32,441 bases of DNA. Origin: CANKHA01 sp035652315. Lineage in GTDB: Bacteria; Pseudomonadota; Alphaproteobacteria; Rhizobiales; Xanthobacteraceae. This document shows positions 1 to 8,621 of this stretch, in pieces. The DNA lies in contig DASREA010000009.1 of assembly GCA_035652315.1 (NCBI GenBank), positions 1 through 32,441 of the forward strand, read 5' to 3'. How positions within the stretch are numbered: the stretch's first letter is position 1; every line of letters starts with the position of its first letter. The position numbers were made by a program, and so were the translations under genes. The notes beneath the pieces were generated by a model. That model was not told the DNA's origin. It saw only the letters and a list, made by a program, of their open reading frames with translations, and did no database searches.

Positions 1-2439
1 AACTCGCCACATGCCGCATCTTTCGATATCGAGTGGAGCATGCTGCCAGAGCGGCGCAGGAACGGCGTATTGGTGCCGATTCTCGGTGGGCCTTATGGAG
101 AAGCGCTGGAAAACGGCGAGATCGAACTTCGATATGACGCCAAGGAAGGAAGCTTTTCCGCTTGGTATTCCGAACATCGGCTGCCGATCGAACCCACGCG
201 GTACGGAGAAATCCTGCAAAAGCTCGTTGCCAGCGCGGGCGCGAAGGACGAGCCCGCCGGCCGCGAATTGCTAGCGATCGCCTCGCGTTACCCGGGGCCT
301 CGCAACCCGACGCACGACACCGCGCCGCAATTCAAAGCGGCCCTCGCCGCCTCGGCCGGCGCCGACATCATCGAGCGTGGCATGAAGGCCTACCGGCCCA
401 AGACCGGTGAAGCCGGGGCGCTGCTCGCGCTCCACTACCTGCTCGAACGGCAAAACTACCGCCTCGCCTACTGGCGGCTCGCCGGTACGGAAATAAATTA
501 CCGCCGTTTCTTCGACATCAATTCGCTGGCGGGATTGCGCGTCGAGCATCGCCCGACTTTCAAAGCCATTCACCAACTTGTCGCGCGCCTGATCGGCGAA
601 GGCCGACTGCAAGGACTGCGGCTCGATCACATCGATGGCTTACTTGATCCGCACCGATATTTGCGCGACCTGTGGCGGCTTGTTCGCTCGATACTGCGCG
701 TCAAGAATGATTCATTCTACGTGGTCATCGAAAAAATCCTCGCGCACGGCGAGCGGCTGCCCAGCTTTCCCGGGGTCGCGGGGACGACCGGCTACGAATG
801 GCTCAACGTCATCTCGCACCTGCTATTCGACCAGGGCGGCATGGCGGTGCTGGACGCTGTGTGGCGCGAATCGAGTGGCGATCGGCGTGACTTCGGCGAG
901 ATTCTCGCCCGCTCTAAGCGGCGGGTCCTCACCTCGCTGCTCGCCAGCGAATTCATGGTCCTCGCGCGCCTAATCGCGCGCATTGCCGTCGGTCATTACA
1001 GCACACGCGACTATGCCGCCGAGCGATTACGCGAAGCTTTGGAGGAATTCATCGTCAATTTTCAGGTTTACCGCACGTATATCGCCGGCACCGCGCCCTC
1101 GACCGACGACCGCCTTCTCGTCCAAGAAGCCATCGCCCAGGCGCGCGCGGACTGGTTCGGTTCGGACTTCGATATTTTTGCATTTTTGCAGGACGCGCTG
1201 ACGCTCGATTTGATAGCGCCCGGACGTAGCGGGCATAGCCGCTCCCGTGTGCGCCGATTTTCCTTCAAGGTGCAGCAACTTACCGGGCCGGCGATGGCGA
1301 AGGCGATGGAAGATACCGCTTTCTATCGCTACCACCGCCTGTTGGCCTTGAACGAAGTTGGCGGCGATCCGCGCGCGACGGCGCTGACCGTCGACCAATT
1401 TCATGCGCGAATGCAGGCGCGCCTGGAAACCACGCCGCATGGATTGACGGCGACGGCGACACACGACACCAAGCGCGGCGAGGACGCACGCACCCGCCTT
1501 CTCGCGCTTTCCGAATTGGCCGATGATTGGGGCGAAGCAGTGCGCGAATGGCGCCGCCTTAACGAGGCCTATGCCGGTTCGGCGGATAGCAACCGTGCTC
1601 CCAGCCGATCGCATGAATACATGCTTTATCAGGCGTTGCTCGGGGCCTGGCCGCTGCAAGGCGTGACGCCGGATTTCGTCGGGCGAATGCAGGCTTATGC
1701 CGTCAAGGCGGCCCGCGAAGGCAAGGAGCAGACGAGCTGGCTCGCGCCAAACGAGATCTATGAATCGGCGCTCGCAGAGTTTGTGGCGAAAATACTTTCC
1801 GCCGAAAATTCGCGTTTTGTGAAAACCTTCGATGACTTCGCGCAGCGTGCTGCCTTGCTCGGCGCGTTGAATTCCCTCACCCAGCTTGTCCTTAAAGCGA
1901 CGATGCCCGGCGTGCCCGATTTCTATCAGGGCAGCGAATTTTGGGATTTTTCGCTGGTCGATCCCGACAACCGAAGGCCAGTGGATTTTACGATCCGCGA
2001 AGCGGCGCTGCGGCAGACTTCGCGCGAGCCCGATTGGGAGGCCCTCACGCGCCAATGGCGGGACGGGAATATCAAATTCGCGCTGACGCGGCATCTATTA
2101 AAGCTCCGCCGCGAACTGGAATCGCTTTTCACGTACGGCGCCTATCGCCCTCTCGACGTCAGCGGAGAGTCGCGAGACAAGCTTATCGCTTTTGCCCGCA
2201 TCCATGGCCGGCGGGCCGTTATCGTGATCACGGGCCGCCTGTTCGGCAAGCCGACGCAAGGCGGACGCCACTGGCCTTCCGCTGGCGACTGGGGCGACGC
2301 GGTGATTTCCCTTGCAGGCTTCTCGGCACTTCGGCCTTTGCTTGGCATTGAGCAAATCGGCGAAGCAAAAATAGCCGCGCCGGACCAACTCTTTCCGCAT
2401 TTGCCTGTTGCGCTGCTGTCCGCGGAAATCACGCCATGA
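1..2439 (+). CDS. treY: Malto-oligosyltrehalose synthase TreY (5' end cut by window)
   Basis: Converts the reducing-end glucose of maltodextrins into a terminal trehalosyl unit, the first step of the TreY-TreZ trehalose pathway in the cytoplasm. The reading frame is open from base 1 (residues NSPHAASFDIEW precede the first internal Met at 40), so the true start lies upstream and only the C-terminal ~812 residues are present. GH13_26 signatures are visible: RLDHIDGL at 619-642 (nucleophile Asp), VVIEKIL with the acid/base Glu codon at 730, and THDTKRGED starting at 1459 (stabilising Asp). The C-terminal part carries PGVPDFYQG and DPDNRRPVD, typical of TreY. The family is usually 850-950 residues, so roughly the first 100 are missing. 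No treZ or treX is visible; they may lie upstream. Identification is secure. Confidence 0.95.
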   Translation, partial: NSPHAASFDIEWSMLPERRRNGVLVPILGGPYGEALENGEIELRYDAKEGSFSAWYSEHRLPIEPTRYGEILQKLVASAGAKDEPAGRELLAIASRYPGPRNPTHDTAPQFKAALAASAGADIIERGMKAYRPKTGEAGALLALHYLLERQNYRLAYWRLAGTEINYRRFFDINSLAGLRVEHRPTFKAIHQLVARLIGEGRLQGLRLDHIDGLLDPHRYLRDLWRLVRSILRVKNDSFYVVIEKILAHGERLPSFPGVAGTTGYEWLNVISHLLFDQGGMAVLDAVWRESSGDRRDFGEILARSKRRVLTSLLASEFMVLARLIARIAVGHYSTRDYAAERLREALEEFIVNFQVYRTYIAGTAPSTDDRLLVQEAIAQARADWFGSDFDIFAFLQDALTLDLIAPGRSGHSRSRVRRFSFKVQQLTGPAMAKAMEDTAFYRYHRLLALNEVGGDPRATALTVDQFHARMQARLETTPHGLTATATHDTKRGEDARTRLLALSELADDWGEAVREWRRLNEAYAGSADSNRAPSRSHEYMLYQALLGAWPLQGVTPDFVGRMQAYAVKAAREGKEQTSWLAPNEIYESALAEFVAKILSAENSRFVKTFDDFAQRAALLGALNSLTQLVLKATMPGVPDFYQGSEFWDFSLVDPDNRRPVDFTIREAALRQTSREPDWEALTRQWRDGNIKFALTRHLLKLRRELESLFTYGAYRPLDVSGESRDKLIAFARIHGRRAVIVITGRLFGKPTQGGRHWPSAGDWGDAVISLAGFSALRPLLGIEQIGEAKIAAPDQLFPHLPVALLSAEITP

Positions 2440-2531
2440 ATCCATCGTGGCCGCCACAATTTGCCGGCTTGGCGAGCGGGAACGGGTGACGCTCACGATG
2501 GTTTTACTTTCCTCGGATCAGGAGGACGGAA

Positions 2532-2822
2532 ATGATCGATGCTCACGATGAACGCGTAAAGCAGCGCGCATACCAATTGTGGGAGGAGGAAGGTCGGCCA
2601 GACGGACGCGCCGAGTCGCACTGGGAAAAGGCGCGGGAACTGGTCGCCATCGAAGACAATCAGGATCTTGCGACAAGACCGGTGCCAAAGCCCGATGCGG
2701 TCGGTCCCTATGGCGAACCCATTGAGCCGATCGAGGCAGCGGAGAATGCAGGCGATTTCCCCACTCTCACCGATCAAGGCGAAGAGCGGACGTTTCCGGA
2801 ACGCCGGCGGAAAGATGACTGA
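2532..2822 (+). CDS. DUF2934 domain protein
   Basis: A 96-residue hydrophilic protein. Residues 1-45 match the DUF2934 pattern: a basic start, then an aromatic and acidic helix (RAYQLWEEEGRPDGRAE) followed by HWEKARELVAIED. This small helical domain is common in alphaproteobacteria, often close to glycogen or trehalose genes, and its function is unknown. A strong ribosome binding site (AGGAGG) lies 8-10 bases before the ATG. It follows treY by 92 bp on the same strand and may be cotranscribed. The C-terminal half is low in complexity and rich in Pro, Glu and Asp, with no recognised motif. Confidence 0.85.
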   Translation: MIDAHDERVKQRAYQLWEEEGRPDGRAESHWEKARELVAIEDNQDLATRPVPKPDAVGPYGEPIEPIEAAENAGDFPTLTDQGEERTFPERRRKDD

Positions 2823-2853
2823 ATTTGTGGAGCGGAGGGGACTGCAAAAGAAA

Positions 2854-2880
2854 GCCGCCCGGGATCTTGGGCCGGGCGGC
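2854..2880 (-). terminator. Rho-independent terminator, probably bidirectional
   Basis: A 9-bp perfect GC stem (GCCGCCCGG / CCGGGCGGC) with a 9-nt loop lies between the 3' ends of the DUF2934 gene (+) and the MFS gene (-). Read on the minus strand the stem is followed by TTTCTTTTG, a good U-tract, so it best serves the MFS transcript. On the + strand the matching A-rich run precedes it, so it may also stop transcripts from treY and the DUF2934 gene. Confidence 0.75.
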
Positions 2881-3020
2881 CTCGCGGATGTCGTGCCGAC
2901 TCAGGGTCGGTTCCCTCCCTCCGCAAACCCGGTAATATAATTCTCCGGCAGACGCCGCAATTGCGCGCCGCCAAAACCGGGATTTCTCAGCAAACTCCGC
3001 CTCAACTTGCGCCGTAAATG

Positions 3021-4286
3021 TTAACGATCTTCCACGTCGTCGGGCGGGATGGCGCGAATCATTCGCTTGGGGATCGGCTCCCGCAGCGACAGCAGGATTC
3101 CGCCGGCGATAACGCCGGCTCCGACCAACACTGCTCCGGCGGCACCGATCAGGCCGACCAGGAAGCCGCTCTGTACGCGGCCAAGCTGCGACGTGCCACG
3201 CGATACCAGCATCACGACTGACATCACCCGCCCGCGCAGCGCATCGGTGGCCACGAGCTGCGCGATCGTGTTGCGAGTGACGCTCCACATGCTATCCACG
3301 GTGCCAAGCAAAAAGGCGAGCAAGATCGAGATCCCGAACCAACGCGAAAAGGCAAAGCCGGCCCATAGCAGCGTATAAGTACTTCCCAGGATCAGGATGA
3401 GCCGCGCGTGGCGCTCTACGTGGAAGGTCACGAGCAGGATCATGCCGATCACAGCGCCCGCGCCGGTCGCGCTCAGCAGCAAGCCGAGGCCTTGCGGCCC
3501 GGTGCCAAGAATATCCGCGGCAATGATCGTCATCATAGACGAGTTATAGCCGAACAGGCCGGTGGCGATTTCCAGGCCGAGCACAACCTTCAGAAAGGGC
3601 GTTTTCCAGACGAAGACGATTCCTTCTTTCACCTCATGGCTAAGGCTCGGCCGGTCGGCCTTGCCCGTCGGCCGATAGGGCGGCAGGTGCATGAGAACCA
3701 GCGCAACCAGCATGGCGACGAAGCTCGCCGAATTGATGAGGAATGGCAGCGCATAACTGCCATAAGCCAGGGCCAAACCGGCCAATGTCGGGCCGATAAG
3801 CGTTCCGCCACGCACACCGACGGAATTCAAGGTCACCGCACTTTGCATGGCTTCACGCGGCACCAACCCCGCGAAAAGCGCTTGGCGCGCCGGCCCCGAG
3901 AAAGCCTGCAATGTGCCGGAGATAAAATTCAGGGCGTATAGATGCCAAATTTGCAGATGGCCGGTCATCGTCACGATGCCGATGAGCATCGCAACAATCA
4001 GCATCGTCGATTCGGTGAAGAACATCAGCGCACGCCGCGGCACGCGATCGGCGACCGCGCCCCCGACCAAGCCCAGCGCAATCGTCGGCACCGCCCTGAA
4101 CAACCCGTTCAAACCGAGTTGAAAAGGCGACTGTGTCATATCGTAGATGATCCAACTTACCGCGGTGAGTTGAATCCAATTCCCCAACTGCGAGGTGAAT
4201 TGTCCAATGAGGTAGAGGACGTAATTGCGCTCACGCAGAGCGAACAGCCCTGGCGGCAGCCGGACGCGGAAGGGATTGATCCTCAT
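3021..4286 (-). CDS. MFS transporter, EntS-like (MFS_3 family)
   Basis: A 421-residue integral membrane protein with about 12 predicted hydrophobic segments. The N-terminus (LRERNYVLYLIGQFTSQLGN) is typical of the MFS_3 / enterobactin-exporter-like branch. The loop between TM2 and TM3 carries GGAVADRVPRR, the MFS signature GxxxDRxxRR, and the second half carries RGRVMSVVML, the equivalent repeat motif. Members are drug or siderophore exporters driven by the proton gradient, but the substrate cannot be read from sequence. It is transcribed divergently from the aromatic locus across a 190-bp gap, so it could share a regulatory region with it, though nothing in the protein proves a link. A terminator lies 140 bp downstream. 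Confidence 0.88.
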   Translation of the reverse strand: MRINPFRVRLPPGLFALRERNYVLYLIGQFTSQLGNWIQLTAVSWIIYDMTQSPFQLGLNGLFRAVPTIALGLVGGAVADRVPRRALMFFTESTMLIVAMLIGIVTMTGHLQIWHLYALNFISGTLQAFSGPARQALFAGLVPREAMQSAVTLNSVGVRGGTLIGPTLAGLALAYGSYALPFLINSASFVAMLVALVLMHLPPYRPTGKADRPSLSHEVKEGIVFVWKTPFLKVVLGLEIATGLFGYNSSMMTIIAADILGTGPQGLGLLLSATGAGAVIGMILLVTFHVERHARLILILGSTYTLLWAGFAFSRWFGISILLAFLLGTVDSMWSVTRNTIAQLVATDALRGRVMSVVMLVSRGTSQLGRVQSGFLVGLIGAAGAVLVGAGVIAGGILLSLREPIPKRMIRAIPPDDVEDR

Positions 4287-4476
4287 CCCGCGCCTCTCGA
4301 TAGGATAATCTGGGAAAGCCCGGCAAAACTGGTAATTTCGCGCGCGGAAACGGAGCTTTCCATTTTCTTGCGGTGCAAAGCCTTCTATATCGTCACCCGC
4401 CGTTTACTGGCAAAATCATCGCTCCGTCAATGATGGCGCGGCTGCTGCCTTAAATATTTTCCAGAGAGACGAAAGA

Positions 4477-5139
4477 ATGACATCCGAATCTATCAATCGC
4501 TTGGGCAGGTTGGACAGTTGCGCCGTATCGGACGCGCTCGACCGGCTCGGTCTTACAGGCGCGGTGCTCGGTATCCGGCCGCTGTGGTCTTGCCCGCGCG
4601 TCGTCGGCCGCTGCGTAACCGTTAAGATCAAGCCCGCCGGCCTGGACAAGCCGAAGCAGCATTTGGGTACGCCGGCGATCGCTGCCGCCGCGTCCGGCGA
4701 CGTGATCGTGGTCGATAACGGTGGACGCACGGACGTGGCCGCTTGGGGCGGTTTGCTGTCCCTGGCGGCGCAGGTCAAAAAGCTTGGCGGGGTGATCGTC
4801 GATGGCGCCGCGCGCGACATTGACGAGAGCCGTGACCTGCGGTTTCCGGTTTATGCGCGTGCGGCGGTGCAGGTGACGGCGCGCGGCCGTGTGATGCAGC
4901 AATCCTTTAACGAGGAAATCGCGTGCGGAGGCGTGCAGGTCCATCCCGGCGACCTGGTCATCGCCGACGGTAGCGGTGTCGTATTCATACCGCAGGCCAG
5001 GGAATCGGAAGTTTTGGCGCAGGCCGAAGCCCTGGCCGATCGGGAAGCAAAAATGGCGCAGGCGATCCGCGACGGTCGGTCGGTAGTCGAAGTGATGGAA
5101 AGCCTCGGCTATGAATCGATGCTGAGCAAAGAAAAATAA
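4477..5139 (+). CDS. RraA-like / HMG-CHA aldolase superfamily protein
   Basis: A 220-residue protein of the RraA/dimethylmenaquinone-methyltransferase-like fold, which includes the 4-carboxy-4-hydroxy-2-oxoadipate (CHA) aldolase LigK/ProA of the protocatechuate 4,5-cleavage route. Visible features are SCAVSDAL near residue 10, GDVIVVDNGG in the middle, and the glycine-rich GGVIVDGAARDIDE with the Arg-Asp pair used for substrate and metal binding. The fully conserved Asp of the aldolase motif D-x20-R-D is Gly here (WGGLLSLAA), so aldolase activity is uncertain. It opens the 23-kb same-strand block, which contains a LigB-type dioxygenase and a LigJ-type hydratase, and this context favours a role in the last step of ring-cleavage catabolism. 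Alternatively it is an RraA-like protein of another function. Confidence 0.82.
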   Translation: MTSESINRLGRLDSCAVSDALDRLGLTGAVLGIRPLWSCPRVVGRCVTVKIKPAGLDKPKQHLGTPAIAAAASGDVIVVDNGGRTDVAAWGGLLSLAAQVKKLGGVIVDGAARDIDESRDLRFPVYARAAVQVTARGRVMQQSFNEEIACGGVQVHPGDLVIADGSGVVFIPQARESEVLAQAEALADREAKMAQAIRDGRSVVEVMESLGYESMLSKEK

Positions 5140-5229
5140 GCGCTTCACCGCGGACGGTCATCCGCCGGCACGGCCGAGTTGACACCGCCGAGGTTTCGCG
5201 CGGAAATGTGGCGTTGCGGGAGGTGAGCG

Positions 5230-6438
5230 ATGCGAGAGGCAGAGAATGAACTCCTGACGCGTGTCGGCCGCGGGACGCCTGCCGGCGAATTGCTGCGGCG
5301 CTACTGGCATCCGGTCTCCATCTCAGGCGACCTGACCGAAGAAAAGCCGATCAAGCGCGTTACGCTGCTCGGGGAAAAGCTCGTGGTATTTCGTATGCCA
5401 CACAGGGCGGGTGAAAAGGAGACGCGCTACGGCCTTGTCGCCGAGCAATGCCGCCATCGCCTCGCCTCACTTTATTACGGCCGCGTGGAAGACGACGGAA
5501 TCCGCTGCCCCTATCATGGCTGGAAATACGATCTGCAGGGCAACTGCCTGGAAACGCCACCCGAGCCACCCGACTGGGCCTACAAGAACGAAATCCGGCA
5601 GCCCGCCTATCCGGTGAAGAAGTTGTGCGGCCTGCTGTTCGCCTATCTCGGCCCGCAACCAGCGCCGCTTTTGCCGCGCTGGGATTGCCTCGTGCGCGAA
5701 GACGGCAAGCGCTGGGTGACGGTGGAGTCGATGCTTGACTGCAATTGGCTGCAGCCGATGGAAAATTCGGTCGATCCTTCGCATCTCTACTGGCTGCATG
5801 GCGCGACCGCCACGCATGGCCGCGAGCTTGGGCAATATAACGAAAGGCATGAGTTCACGCGCTTCGAATACGGCATCTACAAGCGCCGCATCACGCCGGG
5901 GAAGAAGCCGGGCGATCCGCAGCAGATCGACGAGCATCCGCTGATCTTTCCGACGATCCTGCGTCATGTATCGGTGGCTGATCGCGGTCAATTGAATAAC
6001 CGTTTCCGGCACAATATGCAGATCCGCGTGCCGGTCGACGATACCCATACCCAGGTCTACCGGGTGAACTTCGTTCCATCGAACACAGACCGCACGCCGG
6101 AGGATCAGGATCCGCCTTACGAATATTCGCCGCTCAAGGACGAAAACGGCGAATTCAGGATGAATACGGTCTCCGGCCAAGACGCAATGGCTTGGGTAAC
6201 CCAGGGGGCGATCACCGATCGGACCCAGGAGCATCTCGGCCACGGCGATCGCGGCATCGTTATGTTCCGCCGCCTGCTGCAGGAACAGATCGAAATCGTG
6301 CGGCAGGGCGGCGATCCGATCGGAGTCATCCGCGATCCGGCAAAGAACGGCATCATCAACATTGACGTGGTGAATGAGGTGATCGGCCTGCGCCGCCCGC
6401 CACTGGCCAATGCCGATATGCGTGCCGAGGCTTCATGA
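5230..6438 (+). CDS. Rieske ring-hydroxylating dioxygenase alpha subunit 1 (phthalate 4,5-dioxygenase type)
   Basis: A 402-residue oxygenase. The N-terminal Rieske [2Fe-2S] domain has C74-x-H76-x16-C93-x2-H96 (CRH and CPYHGWKY). The catalytic domain shows NW-LQPMENSVDPSHLYWLHG with His185 and His190 as mononuclear-iron ligands. The opening ENELLTRVGRGTPAGELLRR and the overall length match the phthalate 4,5-dioxygenase (Pht3/OphA2) group of single-component alpha oxygenases that work with a separate FMN/Fe-S reductase. No reductase is encoded in this window. A strong GGGAGGTGAG precedes the ATG. The gene overlaps the next one by 4 bp (ATGA). Its paralogue lies at 10962-12185, and the two probably act on different, related substrates. 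The family is certain; the substrate is inferred. Confidence 0.9.
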   Translation: MREAENELLTRVGRGTPAGELLRRYWHPVSISGDLTEEKPIKRVTLLGEKLVVFRMPHRAGEKETRYGLVAEQCRHRLASLYYGRVEDDGIRCPYHGWKYDLQGNCLETPPEPPDWAYKNEIRQPAYPVKKLCGLLFAYLGPQPAPLLPRWDCLVREDGKRWVTVESMLDCNWLQPMENSVDPSHLYWLHGATATHGRELGQYNERHEFTRFEYGIYKRRITPGKKPGDPQQIDEHPLIFPTILRHVSVADRGQLNNRFRHNMQIRVPVDDTHTQVYRVNFVPSNTDRTPEDQDPPYEYSPLKDENGEFRMNTVSGQDAMAWVTQGAITDRTQEHLGHGDRGIVMFRRLLQEQIEIVRQGGDPIGVIRDPAKNGIINIDVVNEVIGLRRPPLANADMRAEAS

Positions 6439-7517
6439 AACCAGGACAAAAGTTCGAGCTGGGCGGCAAAACTGCCTACCAACAGTGGGTCGAAAGCCAG
6501 GGAGTTCCCGTCATCCGCGATTTCTATATCGCGGATCTTCGCAAGGTCGAGCTTGCTCCTTGGCCGTGGAAAGGCGGCCGCGGTGCGATAATGAATCTCA
6601 TCGGCACCGGCGACATCAATGACAGCTACCTTGTCGAAATTCCACCGAGCGGCTCACTGAAGCCGCAACGGCTGCTATTCGAAGAAACTTATTTCGTCGT
6701 CGCGGGAAGCGGCTCGACATCGGTTTGGAACGACGAAAAGAAGAAAGTCACGTTCGAATGGCAAGCGGGCAGCCTTTTTTCGCCGCCGATCAACACTTGG
6801 CGCCAGCATTTCAACGGTAGCGGCTCACAGCCGGCGCGGCTTTTTGCCGTAACCTCGGCGCCGCCGCTATTCAATCTTTTCCGCGACACAAATTTCATCG
6901 TCAATAATTCCCATGCCTTTGCCAACCGTTTCGACGGCGAGGCCGATGCGTTTTCCGGCGAAGGTGAAACGTTTCAGCGCAGAGGCCGGCATATCTGGGA
7001 TACGAATTTCGTCGCCGACATTCGCAATCTCGAACTCTACGCGCTAGAGCGCCGCGGAGCCGGCGGCAAGAATATCCAGATCGCGCTCGCTGAAAACTGC
7101 ATGGGGGTGCATATCTCGGAATTCCCGGTCGGCACCTACAAAAAAGCGCATCGCCACGGTCCCGGCGCCCACGTCGTCGTCGTTGGCGGCCAGGGCTACT
7201 CCCTGATGTGGCCGGAAGGCGAGCCGATCAAGCGCTTCGACTGGAAGGACGGCAGCGTGGTCGTGCCGCCCGACATGTGGTTTCACCAGCATTTCAACAC
7301 TGGCAGCACGCCCGCGCGTTATCTCGCGCTTCGCGCTGGCGGCGGCAAATACGCGCGGCCTTGGGGCAATAAGGATTACACTGGCGATACCAGCATCAAG
7401 GGGGGCGGCGACCAGATCGAATACGCCGACGAAGATCCTATGATCCGCCGTATGTTCGAGGAGGAGCTGGCGAAGAACGGCGTCATCTGTCGAATGGACG
7501 CAGTCGCGGCGGCATAA
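6435..7517 (+). CDS. Bicupin protein 1
   Basis: A 360-residue soluble protein with two cupin domains. The C-terminal cupin keeps a full metal site: H239-x-H241 followed by GPGA and H246, then WFHQH at 282-286 supplying the second-motif His. In the N-terminal cupin the HxH position reads KPQRLLFEE, so no metal site is expected there. The fold is shared with dioxygenases, isomerases and sugar-binding proteins, and this subfamily is often annotated only as a cupin or, without proof, as an ethanolamine ammonia-lyase-associated cupin. The ATG overlaps the Rieske stop codon, which indicates translational coupling. It is followed by an SBP gene, and the bicupin-SBP pair is repeated immediately downstream. 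The reaction is unknown; a metal-dependent oxygenase or isomerase acting on an aromatic intermediate is possible. Confidence 0.82.
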   Translation: MKPGQKFELGGKTAYQQWVESQGVPVIRDFYIADLRKVELAPWPWKGGRGAIMNLIGTGDINDSYLVEIPPSGSLKPQRLLFEETYFVVAGSGSTSVWNDEKKKVTFEWQAGSLFSPPINTWRQHFNGSGSQPARLFAVTSAPPLFNLFRDTNFIVNNSHAFANRFDGEADAFSGEGETFQRRGRHIWDTNFVADIRNLELYALERRGAGGKNIQIALAENCMGVHISEFPVGTYKKAHRHGPGAHVVVVGGQGYSLMWPEGEPIKRFDWKDGSVVVPPDMWFHQHFNTGSTPARYLALRAGGGKYARPWGNKDYTGDTSIKGGGDQIEYADEDPMIRRMFEEELAKNGVICRMDAVAAA

Positions 7518-7537
7518 GCGCACGGGGGAGGCTGCCG

Positions 7538-8620
7538 ATGATCCGGGCAATTGCGCTGCTGATATTCATCGCCTTGGCACCCGTGGCTTTGGCGCAAAGC
7601 GCATTCGACCAGATGGCATGGGACGAAACCGTCGCCGCCGCGAGAAAAGAAGGCAAAGTCGTCCTCCTCGCGCCGCCGGAACCTACGGCGCGCAAGTTGC
7701 TGCCCGAGCTTTTTCACAAACGCTACGGGATCAATCTCGAATACATCAGCGGTCGCAGCAGCGCCACGGCGGAACGGCTGCGCGCGGAGCGAAGCGCCGG
7801 AATCTATTCCGCCGATGTTGTGATCGCCGGCATTCAGACCATGTCCAAGCGTTTTTATCAGGACAAAATGCTGGCGCCGCTTAAGCCGCTACTCGTGCTA
7901 CCGGAAGTCATCGACGGCTCAAATTGGAAAAATGGAAAGCTCTGGTTCGTCGACCCCGAACAGCAGTTTGTCTTGCGGCTCTTCAATACGGTAACGCCGG
8001 TTCTCACGATCAACACGGACAAAGTCAAACCGGATGAAATGCGTTCGTCGCGCGATCTGATCAATCCGAAATGGAAAGGAAAAATTGCGTTCATGGATCC
8101 GACGGTGTCGGGCACCGGCAGCAACCACGCCGCGCAGCTCGACATGCTTTTCGGGGACGATTTCATGAAAGCTCTGCTGATCGCTCAGAAGCCGGCCATC
8201 ACGCGCGATCGACATCAGCTGACCGATTGGGTCGTGCGCGGCACCTATCCTATCTCCTTTGGCGCCGAGGCCGGTGAAATTGACCGGTTGCAACGGCAAG
8301 GCTTTCCTTTGCGGGCGGTTTATGAACTTTCAGACATGCCGGGATACCTGTCGGGCGGCGATCAGCTAGCCGTCCTCGATCACGCGCCCCATCCGAACGC
8401 GACAAAGGTTTTCGCGAATTGGATCGCCACCAAAGAAGGAAGCGATGCCTATGGCCATGCCTTCAGCATGGTACCGGCGCGCGCCGATACGGATGCCGAT
8501 CTTCCCAGGGAAGCGATTCCGCGGCCGGGCGTGAATTATTTCGATCCCTATGACTGGAATTTTACCGTCACCACGAAAGAACAACTTCGAAAGCGCATTA
8601 ACGGCCTGATGCAGGAATGA
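7538..8620 (+). CDS. Periplasmic solute-binding protein 1 of Fe3+-type ABC importer family
   Basis: A 360-residue secreted protein with a Sec signal peptide (MIRAIALLIFIALAPVALA, cleavage before QS). The body is an extracellular solute-binding protein of the family 1 / ferric-type class: an early AARKEGKVVL strand, a hinge strand LTINTDKVKP, and the WKGKIAFMDP lobe motif. Members of this class bind iron, thiamine, polyamines or small carboxylates. GGGGGAGG lies just ahead of the ATG. It sits between two bicupins and has five paralogues in the window (at 9734, 21205, 22329, 24428 and 25630) but only one ATPase/permease pair (18301-21131), which it presumably serves. The ligand is inferred to be an aromatic acid from context. 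Confidence 0.88.
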   Translation: MIRAIALLIFIALAPVALAQSAFDQMAWDETVAAARKEGKVVLLAPPEPTARKLLPELFHKRYGINLEYISGRSSATAERLRAERSAGIYSADVVIAGIQTMSKRFYQDKMLAPLKPLLVLPEVIDGSNWKNGKLWFVDPEQQFVLRLFNTVTPVLTINTDKVKPDEMRSSRDLINPKWKGKIAFMDPTVSGTGSNHAAQLDMLFGDDFMKALLIAQKPAITRDRHQLTDWVVRGTYPISFGAEAGEIDRLQRQGFPLRAVYELSDMPGYLSGGDQLAVLDHAPHPNATKVFANWIATKEGSDAYGHAFSMVPARADTDADLPREAIPRPGVNYFDPYDWNFTVTTKEQLRKRINGLMQE

Positions 8621-8621
8621 C

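Noticed and set aside
1027..2094. 355-residue minus-strand open frame opposite treY
   Set aside because: Arg- and Ala-rich, no motif, fully antisense to conserved TreY catalytic regions.
4287..4476. Promoter pair in the gap between the MFS gene and the RraA-like gene
   Set aside because: Short AT-richer stretches occur, but no -35/-10 pair with proper spacing or convincing operator dyad could be defended by eye.
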